From positions 2,542,001 through 2,606,000 of the forward strand of contig NC_058137.1 of assembly GCF_011075055.1 (NCBI RefSeq): a stretch of DNA of 64,000 nt. The letters run 5' to 3'. The notes below the pieces were generated by a model. The model searched no databases, was not told where the DNA came from, and saw only the letters and a list, made by a program, of their open reading frames with translations. The stretch comes from Mangifera indica. Lineage: Eukaryota > Streptophyta > Magnoliopsida > Sapindales > Anacardiaceae. Every line of letters begins with the position of its first letter. The stretch's first letter is position 1. Position numbers and translations under genes: made by a program. Positions 13,270-23,697 of the stretch are shown here, piece by piece.

Positions 13270-14793
13270 TTACTCAATTTCATGTTCCATTTCAGGCTCA
13301 TTGCCCAAAGATTTCATGTGATCAACCAAACAATCTACCACAGCAAGAATTTCAGCCAGCCGAGTAATTGATTTGTCTTCTGCCCTAAATCTGTACACAC
13401 AGTTCTTAATCTCAATCCAACTGTGCCCCGGATTTGTTTTCAGCCCTTTGTCTTTCATCAATTTCCTCACCCTTGCTGCCTGATCCCAGCACTTGACACT
13501 CGCATACAGATTTGCCAATTGCACATGGGTAGCAGCGCATTCCGGTTCCAGCAGCAGTCGGCTCTCTGCAGCCTGTATACCAACCCAGACGCCACCGTGA
13601 ATCCTGCATGAAGCAAGTAGTGAACCCCATATGACAGCATTGGGACAAATTGGCATCTTTTGGATGAAATTTCCTGCCTCTTCAAGCAAACCAGCCCGGC
13701 CAAGAAGATCAACAACACATGAATAATGGTCTAGTTCTGGCTCTAAGCCATGCTCAACCATGGAATCAAAATACCCTTTGCCCTTTTCAACGAGACCCGC
13801 ATGGCGGCATGAAGAGAGAACACTAAGAAAAGTAATGGCATCGGGTTTAACAGTTTGTTTCTTCATATCTTCGAAAAGATCAATCGCCCATTCCACGAGT
13901 CCATGTTGAGCATACCCCGTGATCATGGAATTCCACGATACAATATCTTTACCATGCATGTTGATGAACACATAATATGCATCTTCAACATTCCCACACT
14001 TGCAATACAAGGAGATAAGAGCATTAGCAACTTGAATGTAGGATTCAAAACCCATTTGAATACTTTGACAATGAGCACTTCGTCCCTGTCCAAGAGCTCC
14101 ACTGCCTGTACAAGCACTCAAAATACTCGTGAAAGTGAAATCATTGGGCTTTGCCGTTGAATTTCTCATCATACGATAAAGCTCCAAACACATTTCAACA
14201 TGCCACTCCTGTGCAAACGCCGCAATAATTGCTGTCCACGAAACTACATTTCTCACAGGCATTTCCTGAAACAGTTTATATGCATCAACCATCTCACCGC
14301 ATTTACCGTAAAAACTGATCAAGGAGCTCCCCACATAAACATTGGCTACAAAGCCACTTTTTATTGCTAAACAGTGGTACTGAGCACCGCCATGGATGTC
14401 ACGTGCTGACCCACATAAGCTCACACCATTTGACAGAACACCCGCACCAATTTTCAACCCATCCCCCTGTAAATCACGATGTGAAGTGATCGACTTCGAC
14501 TTCTCGACATCATATTTAAGCATTTCATCAAATACATTTGATAATCCCACATCGAGTTGGTTCGAATCTGTTTGAAGAAGATCCTGAATGAGGCGAAGAT
14601 GGTTTTGGCTGCTTGCACTGACTCTTGTTTTAGGCGATATGATATCTAGCACTCTCAATGCCTTGTCTAATCTCTTAGAAGGTGTTGTTTGTTTTTGCGA
14701 ATAGAAAAGCCTGGAGTGTGATAGTGTTCGAAGACATTGTACAGCAAAATAAGGTTTCTTCTTCGTAGATGTTTGAAGTGAAATAATATTCAT
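13270..14793 (-). CDS. PPR protein, PLS class with E and E+ motifs (At2g37320-like)
   Basis: This is an intact single-exon gene of 507 residues starting at ATG 14793. Residues 1-40 are basic and Ser/Thr-rich, fitting organelle import. PPR units of the P/L/S type span about 150-385, for example SSLISFYGKCGEMVDAYKLF, NVVSWTAIIAAFAQ and DIVSWNSMITGYAQHG. An E motif follows at about 388-463 (VIWGSLLASCRIHG, HVQLANLYAS, GHSWIEI) and an E+ stretch to about 495. There is no DYW domain. PLS proteins of this kind normally act in site-specific C-to-U editing of organelle RNA and recruit a deaminase in trans. The RNA target cannot be read from the sequence here. Its place next to ALS3 matches Arabidopsis At2g37320 next to At2g37330 (from memory). 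Confidence 0.92.
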   Translation of the reverse strand: MNIISLQTSTKKKPYFAVQCLRTLSHSRLFYSQKQTTPSKRLDKALRVLDIISPKTRVSASSQNHLRLIQDLLQTDSNQLDVGLSNVFDEMLKYDVEKSKSITSHRDLQGDGLKIGAGVLSNGVSLCGSARDIHGGAQYHCLAIKSGFVANVYVGSSLISFYGKCGEMVDAYKLFQEMPVRNVVSWTAIIAAFAQEWHVEMCLELYRMMRNSTAKPNDFTFTSILSACTGSGALGQGRSAHCQSIQMGFESYIQVANALISLYCKCGNVEDAYYVFINMHGKDIVSWNSMITGYAQHGLVEWAIDLFEDMKKQTVKPDAITFLSVLSSCRHAGLVEKGKGYFDSMVEHGLEPELDHYSCVVDLLGRAGLLEEAGNFIQKMPICPNAVIWGSLLASCRIHGGVWVGIQAAESRLLLEPECAATHVQLANLYASVKCWDQAARVRKLMKDKGLKTNPGHSWIEIKNCVYRFRAEDKSITRLAEILAVVDCLVDHMKSLGNEPEMEHEIE

Positions 14794-15603
14794 AATTGAA
14801 AATGCCCCATTGATGTTCGCAGCTCAAACTGTAAATATAAATAATAATTCTCTAGCTCAACTTCAACTTTCCAAAATTTTACCGAGAATCAGAGTGGGTG
14901 TTTATTTGCTAACTTTGTAAACGCTATATAGCTGAAATGCTTAGAACTTAGAAGAGACCCAAGAATTGATTAGAATGGGATAAGTTAAAAAATGCCATAA
15001 GGAAGCTAAATGATTTATTATAATTTTTGAAAAATTAAATAAAAATAAATAAGTAAGACCAAATCTACAAATTATAACTTGATTAAAACAAAAAAAAGTT
15101 AGATTTTAATAAAATAAATTTTAAGTGGGGCCACCAGACCCCACATACTACCCATGTAGTTCCTTCTTCGAAGGCAAGGCAGCTACTTTAATATGAACCT
15201 ACAGAATTCTGTGCATGAGTATATGAGAAATGTTTTTTGCTTCTAGTTTTGAGTATCACTTGCATAATAACATATCATTTAAATATTCAATTGTATACTA
15301 CAAACTATGTGTGTGTGTGTGTGTGTATGTGCAACAATATATATACAACAGAGCCACCCTGCAGGTAAGTCACATTTTTAGCTGAAGAACCACTAATGGG
15401 CTAGTATATCAAGCTCAAAAGAGCAAAATCTAATTTTCCATGGGGTTCAAACAAAATATTTCAATCAAATTTATTTCAGTATGCATGCCAGTTTAATGAA
15501 ACTAAATCATCTGTATGACAAAAAGAAAGTTACAACCATTGACATAACTGATTAGAACCTGTATCATTACAGGCACTAATTCTGAACAGGTTTTGTCATT
15601 GCA
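14794..15603. other. intergenic between PPR and NFRKB-like genes
   Basis: The first part is the upstream region of the minus-strand PPR gene. The part near 15600 is the 3' UTR of the NFRKB-like gene. It contains a (GT)n microsatellite at 15308-15330. No additional gene is seen. Confidence 0.6.
15308..15330. repeat. (GT)n microsatellite
   Basis: About ten GT units, interrupted once near the end (TATGTG). A likely length-polymorphic marker. Confidence 0.9.
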
Positions 15604-17727
15604 TCAACAACAGCTCCTTGCACTTGTTGTACCATCATCCAAAAAGTCATCTTCTTCTCTTTCTCCATGTAAATAAACCCATAACTTTGCTTCTGCATTG
15701 AATTGTACACAAGGATCATTCTCATAGTGCAGACGATCCAAGCCTCGACTAACAACTTGATTAAGTTGTTCATCAGAGATACCTTCCACCATATACTGTG
15801 AGTCCCTCATAAGAATACAAACATCAGCCCTTGTACCCATTCTTCCAGGAAATCTGGCAGCCGCATCCCTCACAAGACAGAGAACCGTTACGTGAGGAGG
15901 CCGATCAACCCTAAGCATGTAATGATCTCGAACTTTTGATGAAGGCTTCCCGCTGCTCCTTCTCAGAGGAGCAACTGTGGACTTTCTACCATCCAGTGCT
16001 GTATATGAAAATGCTCTCTCAGGAACTGAATACCGAAGAGCTTCCTCCTTCTGAAAATAAGCCCTTACTTCTCTAGAACATGGGCTAATTGTGGCAACAC
16101 ACTTCCTAGGTCTCACACCTCTTAATCTTTCCTCCAAATTTGCAGTCACAGGTGGTGCTGGAAGGTTTCCAATTTGTTCAAGTTTTTGATAAAAATTTCT
16201 CAGCCAATCAGCGAAAGAATCAACCAGTTTAAGAAGAGTTTTGTGAGGCATACCCCAAGATTCAGCGGAAACTTGATCCTTGATGACTTCGTTAGGCTGA
16301 GAGGAGACAGGCCCAATCCAGGACCAACTTTTTCTAGACTTCAAATATAAAGCAAGTGGCTGCCAGCCCGTAGCACCTGGAGGCCCTAGCTTTGAAGAAA
16401 AGATATCCAGAGCTCCTCTCACTAAATCCTCAAGTAGATTCTTTGCTTCAAGAATACAAAGGTCTCCTGGGTTTGTTCTCACCCGCTCAACAATTTCATT
16501 AATGGTGAGGGAAGGTAGGTTATTGTTCTCTGTTTCTCCAATGTTACTACTGTATTTCTCAACATGCTTGCTGAATGCTATGGTATCATCTTCTGCATCT
16601 GGAGTAATCATTGCTATGCGAATGGCGGAAAGAAAATGTATAATGGAGAATGAGATTCCCTTATTAAAAAAAGTGGGGTTTATTGGAGATAATTCTGGTT
16701 TCTTCAGAGGTTTTGTTTCAGGAACTGGAGTGTCATTAGCTCCTCTTTTTGCAAAGCATGATTCAGGAATTAAGCTGAGTGAAGAACCAGCATCAGTTTT
16801 CTCCTTCTTGAAACCCTGTTTCTTCAAAGCACAAATAGGCAGTTCACTAAGGGCCCCCCTTGACTTGAAGTGACAGCGATCAGATTTAACTAACTGACCC
16901 ATGTATGGTACATCTGCTTTCTTCTTCCTCTGCTTCTTTGGTACTCTGCCACTCTCAAACAATGAGTTGCCTACTGTGTCGCAAGCATTCCTTCGACAAG
17001 TTTCAACATGCTGCTTGTCTTTGATATTGATCAATTCAGTACCCTCCAACATCTTATATGTTTCATTTGAGTTACCCTGCTCACCAACCTCATCACTCAT
17101 GTGCTTTGATTGGAGCAAAGAAAAGGAGCTGCCAACATTTCTTTTCTTCTTGCGCAAGCTACGAATGTCTTCCTTCATATCTTCAACTTTCTGTGGCTCG
17201 AACCTCTCAGAAATCATAGCTTTGCAACCAGCATCCTGATGGTATTTACCATATGGAATTTCATCATTCAATCGATCTATCACCACACTGCCCAGCATCC
17301 TATTAGCACTACAGTGCCCTCTGTTTGAAAATGATCCATTCTTAGTCAACCCCTGACTATCATTTGCCAGTTTCATCAAAACAAGAGCTGCTTCTTCACA
17401 GGTTAATAATTCCACACCAACGTCACCTCTAATTTGCTGGGTTCCCGCACTATAAGAAACACCAAACTTTTTGCCATGCGCTATCTGATCCTGATGAGAA
17501 GGATTCTGTAAAGAACCACCTGATTGCCCTATCTTTCTAGAATGACATTGACCTGACAACTTTTCCATTGATGAAACTTTTGACTGCACATGCTTCATTC
17601 TCTTCACTGAACTTGGAATTCCGTCTTTTTTGAGTTTCAAGGTCACAGGCCTGTATCGGGAAGAATCATTTGGGACATATTCACCATCAATGGTAACACT
17701 AACTGGTGCGCTTGGAACTCTGACCAT
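15604..17727 (-). CDS. NFRKB-like protein, C-terminal half only (INO80-associated winged-helix region)
   Basis: One coding exon encodes 707 residues from ATG 17727 (MVRVPSAPVSVTIDG) to TGA at 15604. I chose this ATG because an intron acceptor (GACAG) lies just upstream at 17733, leaving only GGAAG before it. Residues about 350-450 contain the conserved region of plant NFRKB proteins (SPINPTFFNKGISFSIIHFL, SLTINEIVERVRTNPGD). Next come KSWSWIGPVSSQP and the block REVRAYFQKEEALRYSVPER, then RPPHVTVLCLVRDAAARFPG. NFRKB belongs to the INO80 chromatin-remodelling complex. The N-terminal half of a full plant NFRKB (the DEUBAD-type region) is absent, and no upstream exon for it is seen. The usual C-terminal tail after LWVYLHGERE is also short, ending SARSCC. 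It could be a functional short paralogue or a truncated copy; the long open frame argues for function. Confidence 0.82.
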   Translation of the reverse strand: MVRVPSAPVSVTIDGEYVPNDSSRYRPVTLKLKKDGIPSSVKRMKHVQSKVSSMEKLSGQCHSRKIGQSGGSLQNPSHQDQIAHGKKFGVSYSAGTQQIRGDVGVELLTCEEAALVLMKLANDSQGLTKNGSFSNRGHCSANRMLGSVVIDRLNDEIPYGKYHQDAGCKAMISERFEPQKVEDMKEDIRSLRKKKRNVGSSFSLLQSKHMSDEVGEQGNSNETYKMLEGTELINIKDKQHVETCRRNACDTVGNSLFESGRVPKKQRKKKADVPYMGQLVKSDRCHFKSRGALSELPICALKKQGFKKEKTDAGSSLSLIPESCFAKRGANDTPVPETKPLKKPELSPINPTFFNKGISFSIIHFLSAIRIAMITPDAEDDTIAFSKHVEKYSSNIGETENNNLPSLTINEIVERVRTNPGDLCILEAKNLLEDLVRGALDIFSSKLGPPGATGWQPLALYLKSRKSWSWIGPVSSQPNEVIKDQVSAESWGMPHKTLLKLVDSFADWLRNFYQKLEQIGNLPAPPVTANLEERLRGVRPRKCVATISPCSREVRAYFQKEEALRYSVPERAFSYTALDGRKSTVAPLRRSSGKPSSKVRDHYMLRVDRPPHVTVLCLVRDAAARFPGRMGTRADVCILMRDSQYMVEGISDEQLNQVVSRGLDRLHYENDPCVQFNAEAKLWVYLHGEREEDDFLDDGTTSARSCC

Positions 17728-17732
17728 CTTCC

Positions 17733-18726
17733 CTGTCATAACTACCAACCAAGGAAAATTTCCTGCCGATACCCAAATTTTCACAGGATTTCAGAAAAGA
17801 ACAATTCTAAAAGGAACTGGTTGATTAAAAACAATATGAAGTAAGAAAAGCCAATATATTGAACAAGGATTCCTCAAATTATTTAAGAGGTGACGAAAAG
17901 CAAAAACTCTACCAAGCCAAACAGGCCATAACCTATTGGCATAATTGAGTATGGCATTCACTTTCAATAAATGAAAGCATAAAGCACAAGACATCATAAC
18001 CATTTAGCAAAATATATACTAATGCTTCCAAATTTGTATGAAACATTTCAAGTGATATGACAATAACTTCGCGATCGCATATTAATTGTTACGTATTTTC
18101 AAAGACACGTGACAGAATTAGTGTCATCATTTCAAAATAATCACTACATTTCCATATTTTCTATTCAAAATTTACATTCAAGTAAGATGACAATGATTTA
18201 AATGTAAACGATCAGACAATAATTTAGATGTAATATGAGTTCTCATATTGTTCCAACATCTGCATAATATCACTGAATTAACTCTTTGAGATAGAACACG
18301 AACTTGGAAAAAATAATATAAATGGTAAACTTTGCTATAACAAAAGGCTAGAGGGAAACATATTCCATTATCTAACATTATTCAATCATCCAAACAAAGG
18401 AAGACTTCATTCTCCGATCACATTAACCATACAAGGAAAAATCAAAACAAAGCAAGATAACACATTCTAAAAATCCAAAGCCCTTCGTTCCATAACCCAA
18501 GTACAAAAATAAACGATCATCACAACCTCATTGGTTACAAACTTACAAAGAATTAAGATTAAAGAAAACGAGTATTTCAGTTTAGCTTGTTATCGCAAAG
18601 TAAAAGTAACACAATGACAACTCTTTCGGCTGTGCTAACTTATCACAATACAAAAGCAATCCACATAACGTTAAAAATAAACACTCCACACGGTAACATT
18701 TCTAAGAGACATGTACAGACGGTTAC
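17733..18726 (-). other. 5'-leader intron of the NFRKB-like gene
   Basis: Reading the minus strand, a donor CGAG|GTAACC at 18726 and an acceptor GACAG| at 17733 bound a 994-bp intron. It separates a CT-rich leader exon (about 18727-18890) from the coding exon. The leader reads TTCTTCAACCTCACTCACTC and onward. Long leader introns are common in constitutively expressed plant genes. Confidence 0.6.
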
Positions 18727-18889
18727 CTCGCGTTATTGTCTCAGGAAACAAACAGAAAACAAGGGCACTAATCGTTGAGAACCCTAGGATTGAAAACAAT
18801 GAGAAAGAGTGAGTGAGGTTGAAGAAGGAAGAGGAAGAGGAAGAGGAAAAGAAAGAGAACGAAGGTGATGAGATGTTTATATAAATCAC

Positions 18890-20159
18890 GTCACTTGAAG
18901 AAAGAAGAAGCTGAGGTGGCTGAATGTGGGCCCTTGGATGAAGAGAAGTTGGTGTTACAAAGGGACTATATGGAAATTTACAAGGAAAACTAAGGGGTCT
19001 GGCTTTATTTGGTAATTTACAAGTGTTTTGATTTGCTAGAGATTTGCTCCCACTAGGGTTTTTTTAATAATTTTTTTATTGAAAAAGAAAATAAATATTT
19101 TAAATATATAATATATTATTAAATGGCTTGTTTATATTAAGAAATTATTTAAATTTAATTTAATGCACTGTATATTCCGTCGTGCACGTCTAGCCAAATT
19201 AGTGGATAATTTTTACAATTACATTATAACAAATTAACAAGATAAGAGATAATCATAGGACTGCCATTAAAATCACCAAAAACAGAGACTGTATCAGAGA
19301 GTTGAAAGAATATGTTACCAACAAGAATAATACTACATTTTTCAGTATAATTATACGCCATAATATGATTAAATGAATTAATATTAAAAAAATATTTTAA
19401 TAATTGCACATTAAACAACAGTGAATGATATTGTAACACAAGAACATTGTTGTAGTATTATTTGTTTAGAGTAATTCACTCACTTTTGAGTATTTAATTA
19501 GGTATTTAAATAATAACACCTTACTTTTAATTACCTACTTGGGTATTTCAGATAATGTTATAATTTGATTGAGTATTTCTTTATTCTAAATTTAAAATCC
19601 CCAAATCACATGAAAAATACGTAATTGAATACTCAAAACTGAACGCATATAGTTTTATTGGTTCTAAAATAAGATTCTGCCCTGAAAATTTAAGATAGTA
19701 GTTTCCAGAAAAGACTAATTGAACTGTTACAGCAACGAAATTAACAGCATTAAACCATAATTCTCAAGAAGAACAATGGGAAAGCAGGCTCGGAACCAAG
19801 TCATATTGCAAAGAGGAAATGAATTAAAAGCTTTTCCATCACAACAATCATCAATTTTTACAATGATGTGACGTTGGTTGGATACAGAGTGTCTTTGTTT
19901 TGTTTGACATTACATATGTAACAAGTTTTAAACGCAACAAAAACATGAATAACTAAGAATATAGCATTTCCAGCTTTAAATTTACCTAGCAAACTGGCTT
20001 TAGAAATCTAGACTTCTTCTGAGATCCACATTGTAGTTTTGAGGTCATCTCTGTGACTTTGAAGACAAATATTCTGTAGGTTGCCTTTCTTCTGTCGATC
20101 CAGTGCTTCTGGGTTGTATGAATCAGCTTTTGGAATGGTGCTTTTTATTCACTCATCTC
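18890..20159. other. intergenic; NFRKB-like promoter side and 3' flank of the Tudor-like gene
   Basis: No coding gene is seen. A MITE-like block occupies about 19460-19660. The region just below 20160 is the likely 3' UTR of the next minus-strand gene. Confidence 0.5.
19460..19662. mobile_element. short MITE-like inverted repeat
   Basis: Left-hand words TCACTTTTGAGTATTTAATT pair with the right-hand words AATTGAATACTCAAAACTGA when reverse-complemented. The interior is AT-rich and non-coding. The end AAACTG..GTATAGTTTTATT is shared with sequence near 57895-57925. Exact boundaries are uncertain. Confidence 0.45.
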
Positions 20160-20681
20160 CTATGAACTAGCTATGTTCATAACTGCAGCTTCTTGTGCAT
20201 CAACTTTCTTTCCCTTAGTTCCCATTTTTTTGGTCTTTTGTTTTTGCGATGGAGCTGAACTGCTTTCAGAAATATCAATAGGTTTTTGGTTCTTCTTAAT
20301 GATTTTCATTGCCAATGCTTTCAATGGTACTGAAATGTCTAGAGGCAAAAGCACCTCTTCCAATTCAGCCCAGTCAAGATCTTCAGAATCACCATCTTCA
20401 TACACCACCCTGTACCAACCACTTTCCTTATCAAACTGGATCACAGTACCAGAATAATATTGCTCCCCGAACAGCTTTCGAACTTCCCTCCCTTCCAACC
20501 ATTCACCGAAACCTGCATCTCCTGGTGATTTTGTGTCACTCACCACATCAGGAAAAACACACACATTTTCGCCTGGGGATATCTCAGGCACTCCATTGAT
20601 AACCACAGCAGGCTCTCCTGGTAACTCAAAAACCTCTGTCATAGAAACCTCAGATTCCATCTCTTCGCAAGTGTTCTCCAT
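20160..20681 (-). CDS. Tudor-like small protein of the 'dirigent protein 17-like' group
   Basis: A single open exon gives 173 residues from ATG 20681 (MENTCEEMESEVSM). An in-frame TTG lies seven codons upstream and is not a credible start. Residues 15-35 carry the group signature TEVFELPGEPAVVINGVPEI. Residues about 57-113 form a compact Tudor/PTM-type domain: GFGEWLEGREVRKLFG, YYSGTVIQFD, WYRVVYEDGDSEDLDW. The tail is Lys-rich (residues about 124-160) and could be a nuclear localisation signal. Databases often call such proteins dirigent protein 17, yet no dirigent fold or signal peptide is visible. A chromatin or histone-reading role is inferred from the Tudor-like domain only. Confidence 0.8.
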   Translation of the reverse strand: MENTCEEMESEVSMTEVFELPGEPAVVINGVPEISPGENVCVFPDVVSDTKSPGDAGFGEWLEGREVRKLFGEQYYSGTVIQFDKESGWYRVVYEDGDSEDLDWAELEEVLLPLDISVPLKALAMKIIKKNQKPIDISESSSAPSQKQKTKKMGTKGKKVDAQEAAVMNIASS

Positions 20682-22083
20682 TTCTAGAATTCTTTCACAC
20701 AAACCTTGTAAGGAGAATTCAACAATCTGAAAAGTAGAAACGATTCACAATTTAATCATATCAAGGCACAATTCATCTAAGCCAAACCATACCCAAGCTC
20801 ATCTAGGCCAAACAACATTACAATTAACATATTGCCGCAAGCCATCATCCAAAAGTAAATTGACCCATAATTTAACAACAATGCAGCATACAAAATTGTT
20901 ACAGCATTCTGATGCCACCTGAACTAAGAAGAGTACAGAAACAAGAAGAAGAAAAAGAGAACGCAGAAATGGAGATCAGAGAAAATTAGAACTAGAAAAG
21001 AAAGACAAGGAGAATATTGAAATTCATTCCTTTTGCATAACTGTCAAAATGAAAGTCCCCGCCCTTATACAAAAATCGAATCTCCTCTTCCACGTCACTC
21101 TTGTATTAACAAGTTAACTAATTAAACAATTTGAAATTAAATTGAATGAACTCTTGAAACGGTGTCGTCTCCTCATTAAACCCAAAACGCAGCGTTCCTT
21201 CTCTTCTCCCCTGATTTGACATCGTATTCTTTTCAATGGTTCAAATTGTATCACATTATTCGACCCCTCAAATCAGGAAACAAACATGTTGATAGTCTAT
21301 CCAAAAGAGGTCCTTTGCAATTCTGAATTATTCACTACCCACATTATTGAGTATAAACAAAATTGCACAAAGAAAATCAGCCAATGACCTCGTCAGATAA
21401 TCAATGTTGGATGCTCAAGATGCATAAATATAAAAATAAATAAAAAATCCTTAATGCCAGAACATATATTCAATTTCACAGTCTTTTAAGTTTAGATATT
21501 AAAAAGAATTCAATTCAATCAAGTTTTCTTTCTTTCCGAGATTCGTCTCATAATAATCAAATCTTGTTTCCATTTTCAACAAAACGAAGCTAAGGAAGAC
21601 CAAAAATGGACATACAAAAAGATAATTCTAACAAAAACAATGAGCCATTCATATTCTTATTAAATTCTTAACAAGAGGAGCATCAAATGTAACTTCAAAA
21701 AGATAATGTAAAAGGCGCCTTTACCCTGATTATATTTACAGTAGATATAGAAAGGATCAACGTCAACGAAACCGTTACCTCCGTTCTTTCAGAGAATTCT
21801 TGCTCACGTACAACAACAAAACCCTACCCGTTTCAGGCACCCGACTGAAGCAGAACAAGACTCGAACACAAATCTCGGTGAAACGACATCGTCCCCCCAC
21901 TTGAAACCAAATATTAGACTTGGTAAATATGCTTACAAAACGACGTCGTTAACTCGCCCACGCACACAAAAATAAAATAAAAACCAACACAAAATTAAAA
22001 AGTCCAGCGATCAACCGGATGAAGCGCACGAAGCCATTATTCTAAAAAATTCAGACATTGCCCGCCATCAACGGCCACATCTA
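20682..22083. other. 5' leader/promoter region of the Tudor-like gene
   Basis: A possible acceptor (TTTTCAG on the minus strand near 20731) suggests a 5'-leader intron for the gene at 20160-20681, with transcription starting perhaps near 21.8 kb. The leader exon was not defined. No other coding sequence is seen. Confidence 0.35.
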
Positions 22084-23697
22084 ACGGGCCTTGCAAACCC
22101 TCTACTATGGCGAGTACGGGAATCTCATCTAACACTTCACCGACCACCACCTTCCTCGCCAGGCCAAGCAGCTCCACGGGAGGCTTATTCTCTTCTCCGT
22201 TGCTCCAGAAAACTTCCTTGCTTCAAAACTCATAAATTTTTACTAAAAATCTAATAATCTCTTCCAAGCTCACTTCTTGTTCGATAAAATTCCCAGCAAA
22301 ACTGTCTTCTCTTATAACGCCATGCTTATTGCTTACTCCGTTCACAATAGATATACCGATACATTGTAGTTGTTTTCGCCTTTGTTGTTATCTTATTCCG
22401 TGAATTTGAAGCCTGATAATTTTACAATCTCGTGTGTTTTAAAGGCGTTGTCTGGTTTGTTTTGAGTCAAGATTGGCTAAGGAGGTTCATGCTTATGTTT
22501 TGAGATGTGGGTTTGATTCCGGCGTTTTTATTATCAACGGTTTGGTTACTTTTTATTCGATATGTGATGATAATGCTTCAATGAGGGCGATGTTTAATAG
22601 AATGTCAGAGAGTGATACTGTGACATGGAATTTGATGATTGCCGGGTATTCACAGGGAGGGTTTTATGAAGGGTGTAAGGGATTATATAGAGAGATGTTG
22701 AATAATTCTGTGTTGAGATCAGATGGAGTGGTAGCAGTCAGTGTTTTGCAGGCATGTGGGCAGTCAGATGATCTTGTTTTGGGAATGGAAATTTATAAGT
22801 TTGTAATTGAGTGTCAAATTAAAGTGGATATTTGGCTTTGTAATGCTTTGATTGGAATGTATGTAGTTGGAGTAGTTTGGATTATGCAAGAGCATTATTA
22901 TAGGAGATGGTGAGAAGGAAGTTTTGCATAGTGCGATTATATCTTTATACATTGTTCATGGGTTTGTTGACAAAACTGTGAATCTGTTTTGACTATCGAG
23001 AAATAACATTCAGGAAGAAGTAGGTGGAAAGTAGAGATCTGCATAGTTATGCTCTTAAAATGGTTATGCTCGCTGTATCTATTTTGCAACTTCCATTATT
23101 GATATCTGTGCAAAGACTACAACGGCCTTTTGATCAGTTGAAATGTAGGAGCTTGATTATTTGGACAGCAATAATCTCAGCATACGCTGCCCATGGCTGT
23201 AGCTCTTACTCTTTTTAATGAAATGGTAAATAATGGGATCCAGCCAGAAGCAGTGTTGGCTACATGTGCTCGTTTGGGATTGGTGATAAAGCATGGGAGA
23301 TATTCAATTCCATGCCCGCTGAATATGGCGTTCAGCTCACAGTCCAGCATTATGCTTGCATGGTATGGGTTCTAAGCTGAGTGAAAAGGCAATCAGAAGC
23401 GGTAGATTTTGTCCTCTAAAATGCCAACTGACTAAATGCTAAGATTTGAGTGCACTGCTTGAAGTTTGTTTGTAATCATCTGTTTGAGACTGAACCTGAA
23501 AATACTGGAAGCTACGTCATAATGGCAAATTTATACTCTCAATCTGGAAGATGGGAAGAAGCTGGTAGAGTGAGGGAAAATTTGATGAAAAATGGGTTAA
23601 AGAAAATCCCAGGCAGTATTTGGATTGAATCCAGTGTAGGGTTACAAAGCTTTATTGCGAAGGACAGATCAAGTGAAAGAACTGATGAGTTATAAAC
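22084..23697 (+). pseudogene. decayed PPR pseudogene (At2g37310-like)
   Basis: Conceptual translation shows consecutive pieces of one PLS-type PPR protein in changing frames. The pieces are: GNLI*HFTDHH near 22110, SKTVFSYNAMLIAYSVHN near 22305, VTWNLMIAGYSQGG (22473-22913 frame), IIWTAIISAYAAHG near 23155, and the E-motif end GSYVIMANLYSQSGRWEEAG at about 23500-23690. Several frameshifts, an early TAA and missing stretches separate them, so no intact product is possible. The last fragment ends SFIAKDRSSER, which I recall as typical of At2g37310. That gene lies beside At2g37320 in Arabidopsis, as this fragment lies near the intact PPR gene at 13270-14793 here. Confidence 0.85.

Noticed and set aside
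13412..14160. Other-frame ORFs across the PPR gene
   Set aside because: They overlap an intact 507-residue PPR frame and show no PPR or other motif.
16502..17328. Plus-strand ORFs of 72-123 codons across the NFRKB-like gene
   Set aside because: They are antisense to a conserved coding exon and have no family resemblance of their own.
17728..17784. Start of the NFRKB-like protein at 17784
   Set aside because: A good intron acceptor lies between 17784 and the ATG at 17727, so the first 19 codons are intronic.
20682..20702. Extension of the Tudor-like protein by seven codons (CERILE)
   Set aside because: The upstream first codon is TTG, not ATG, so 20681 is the start.
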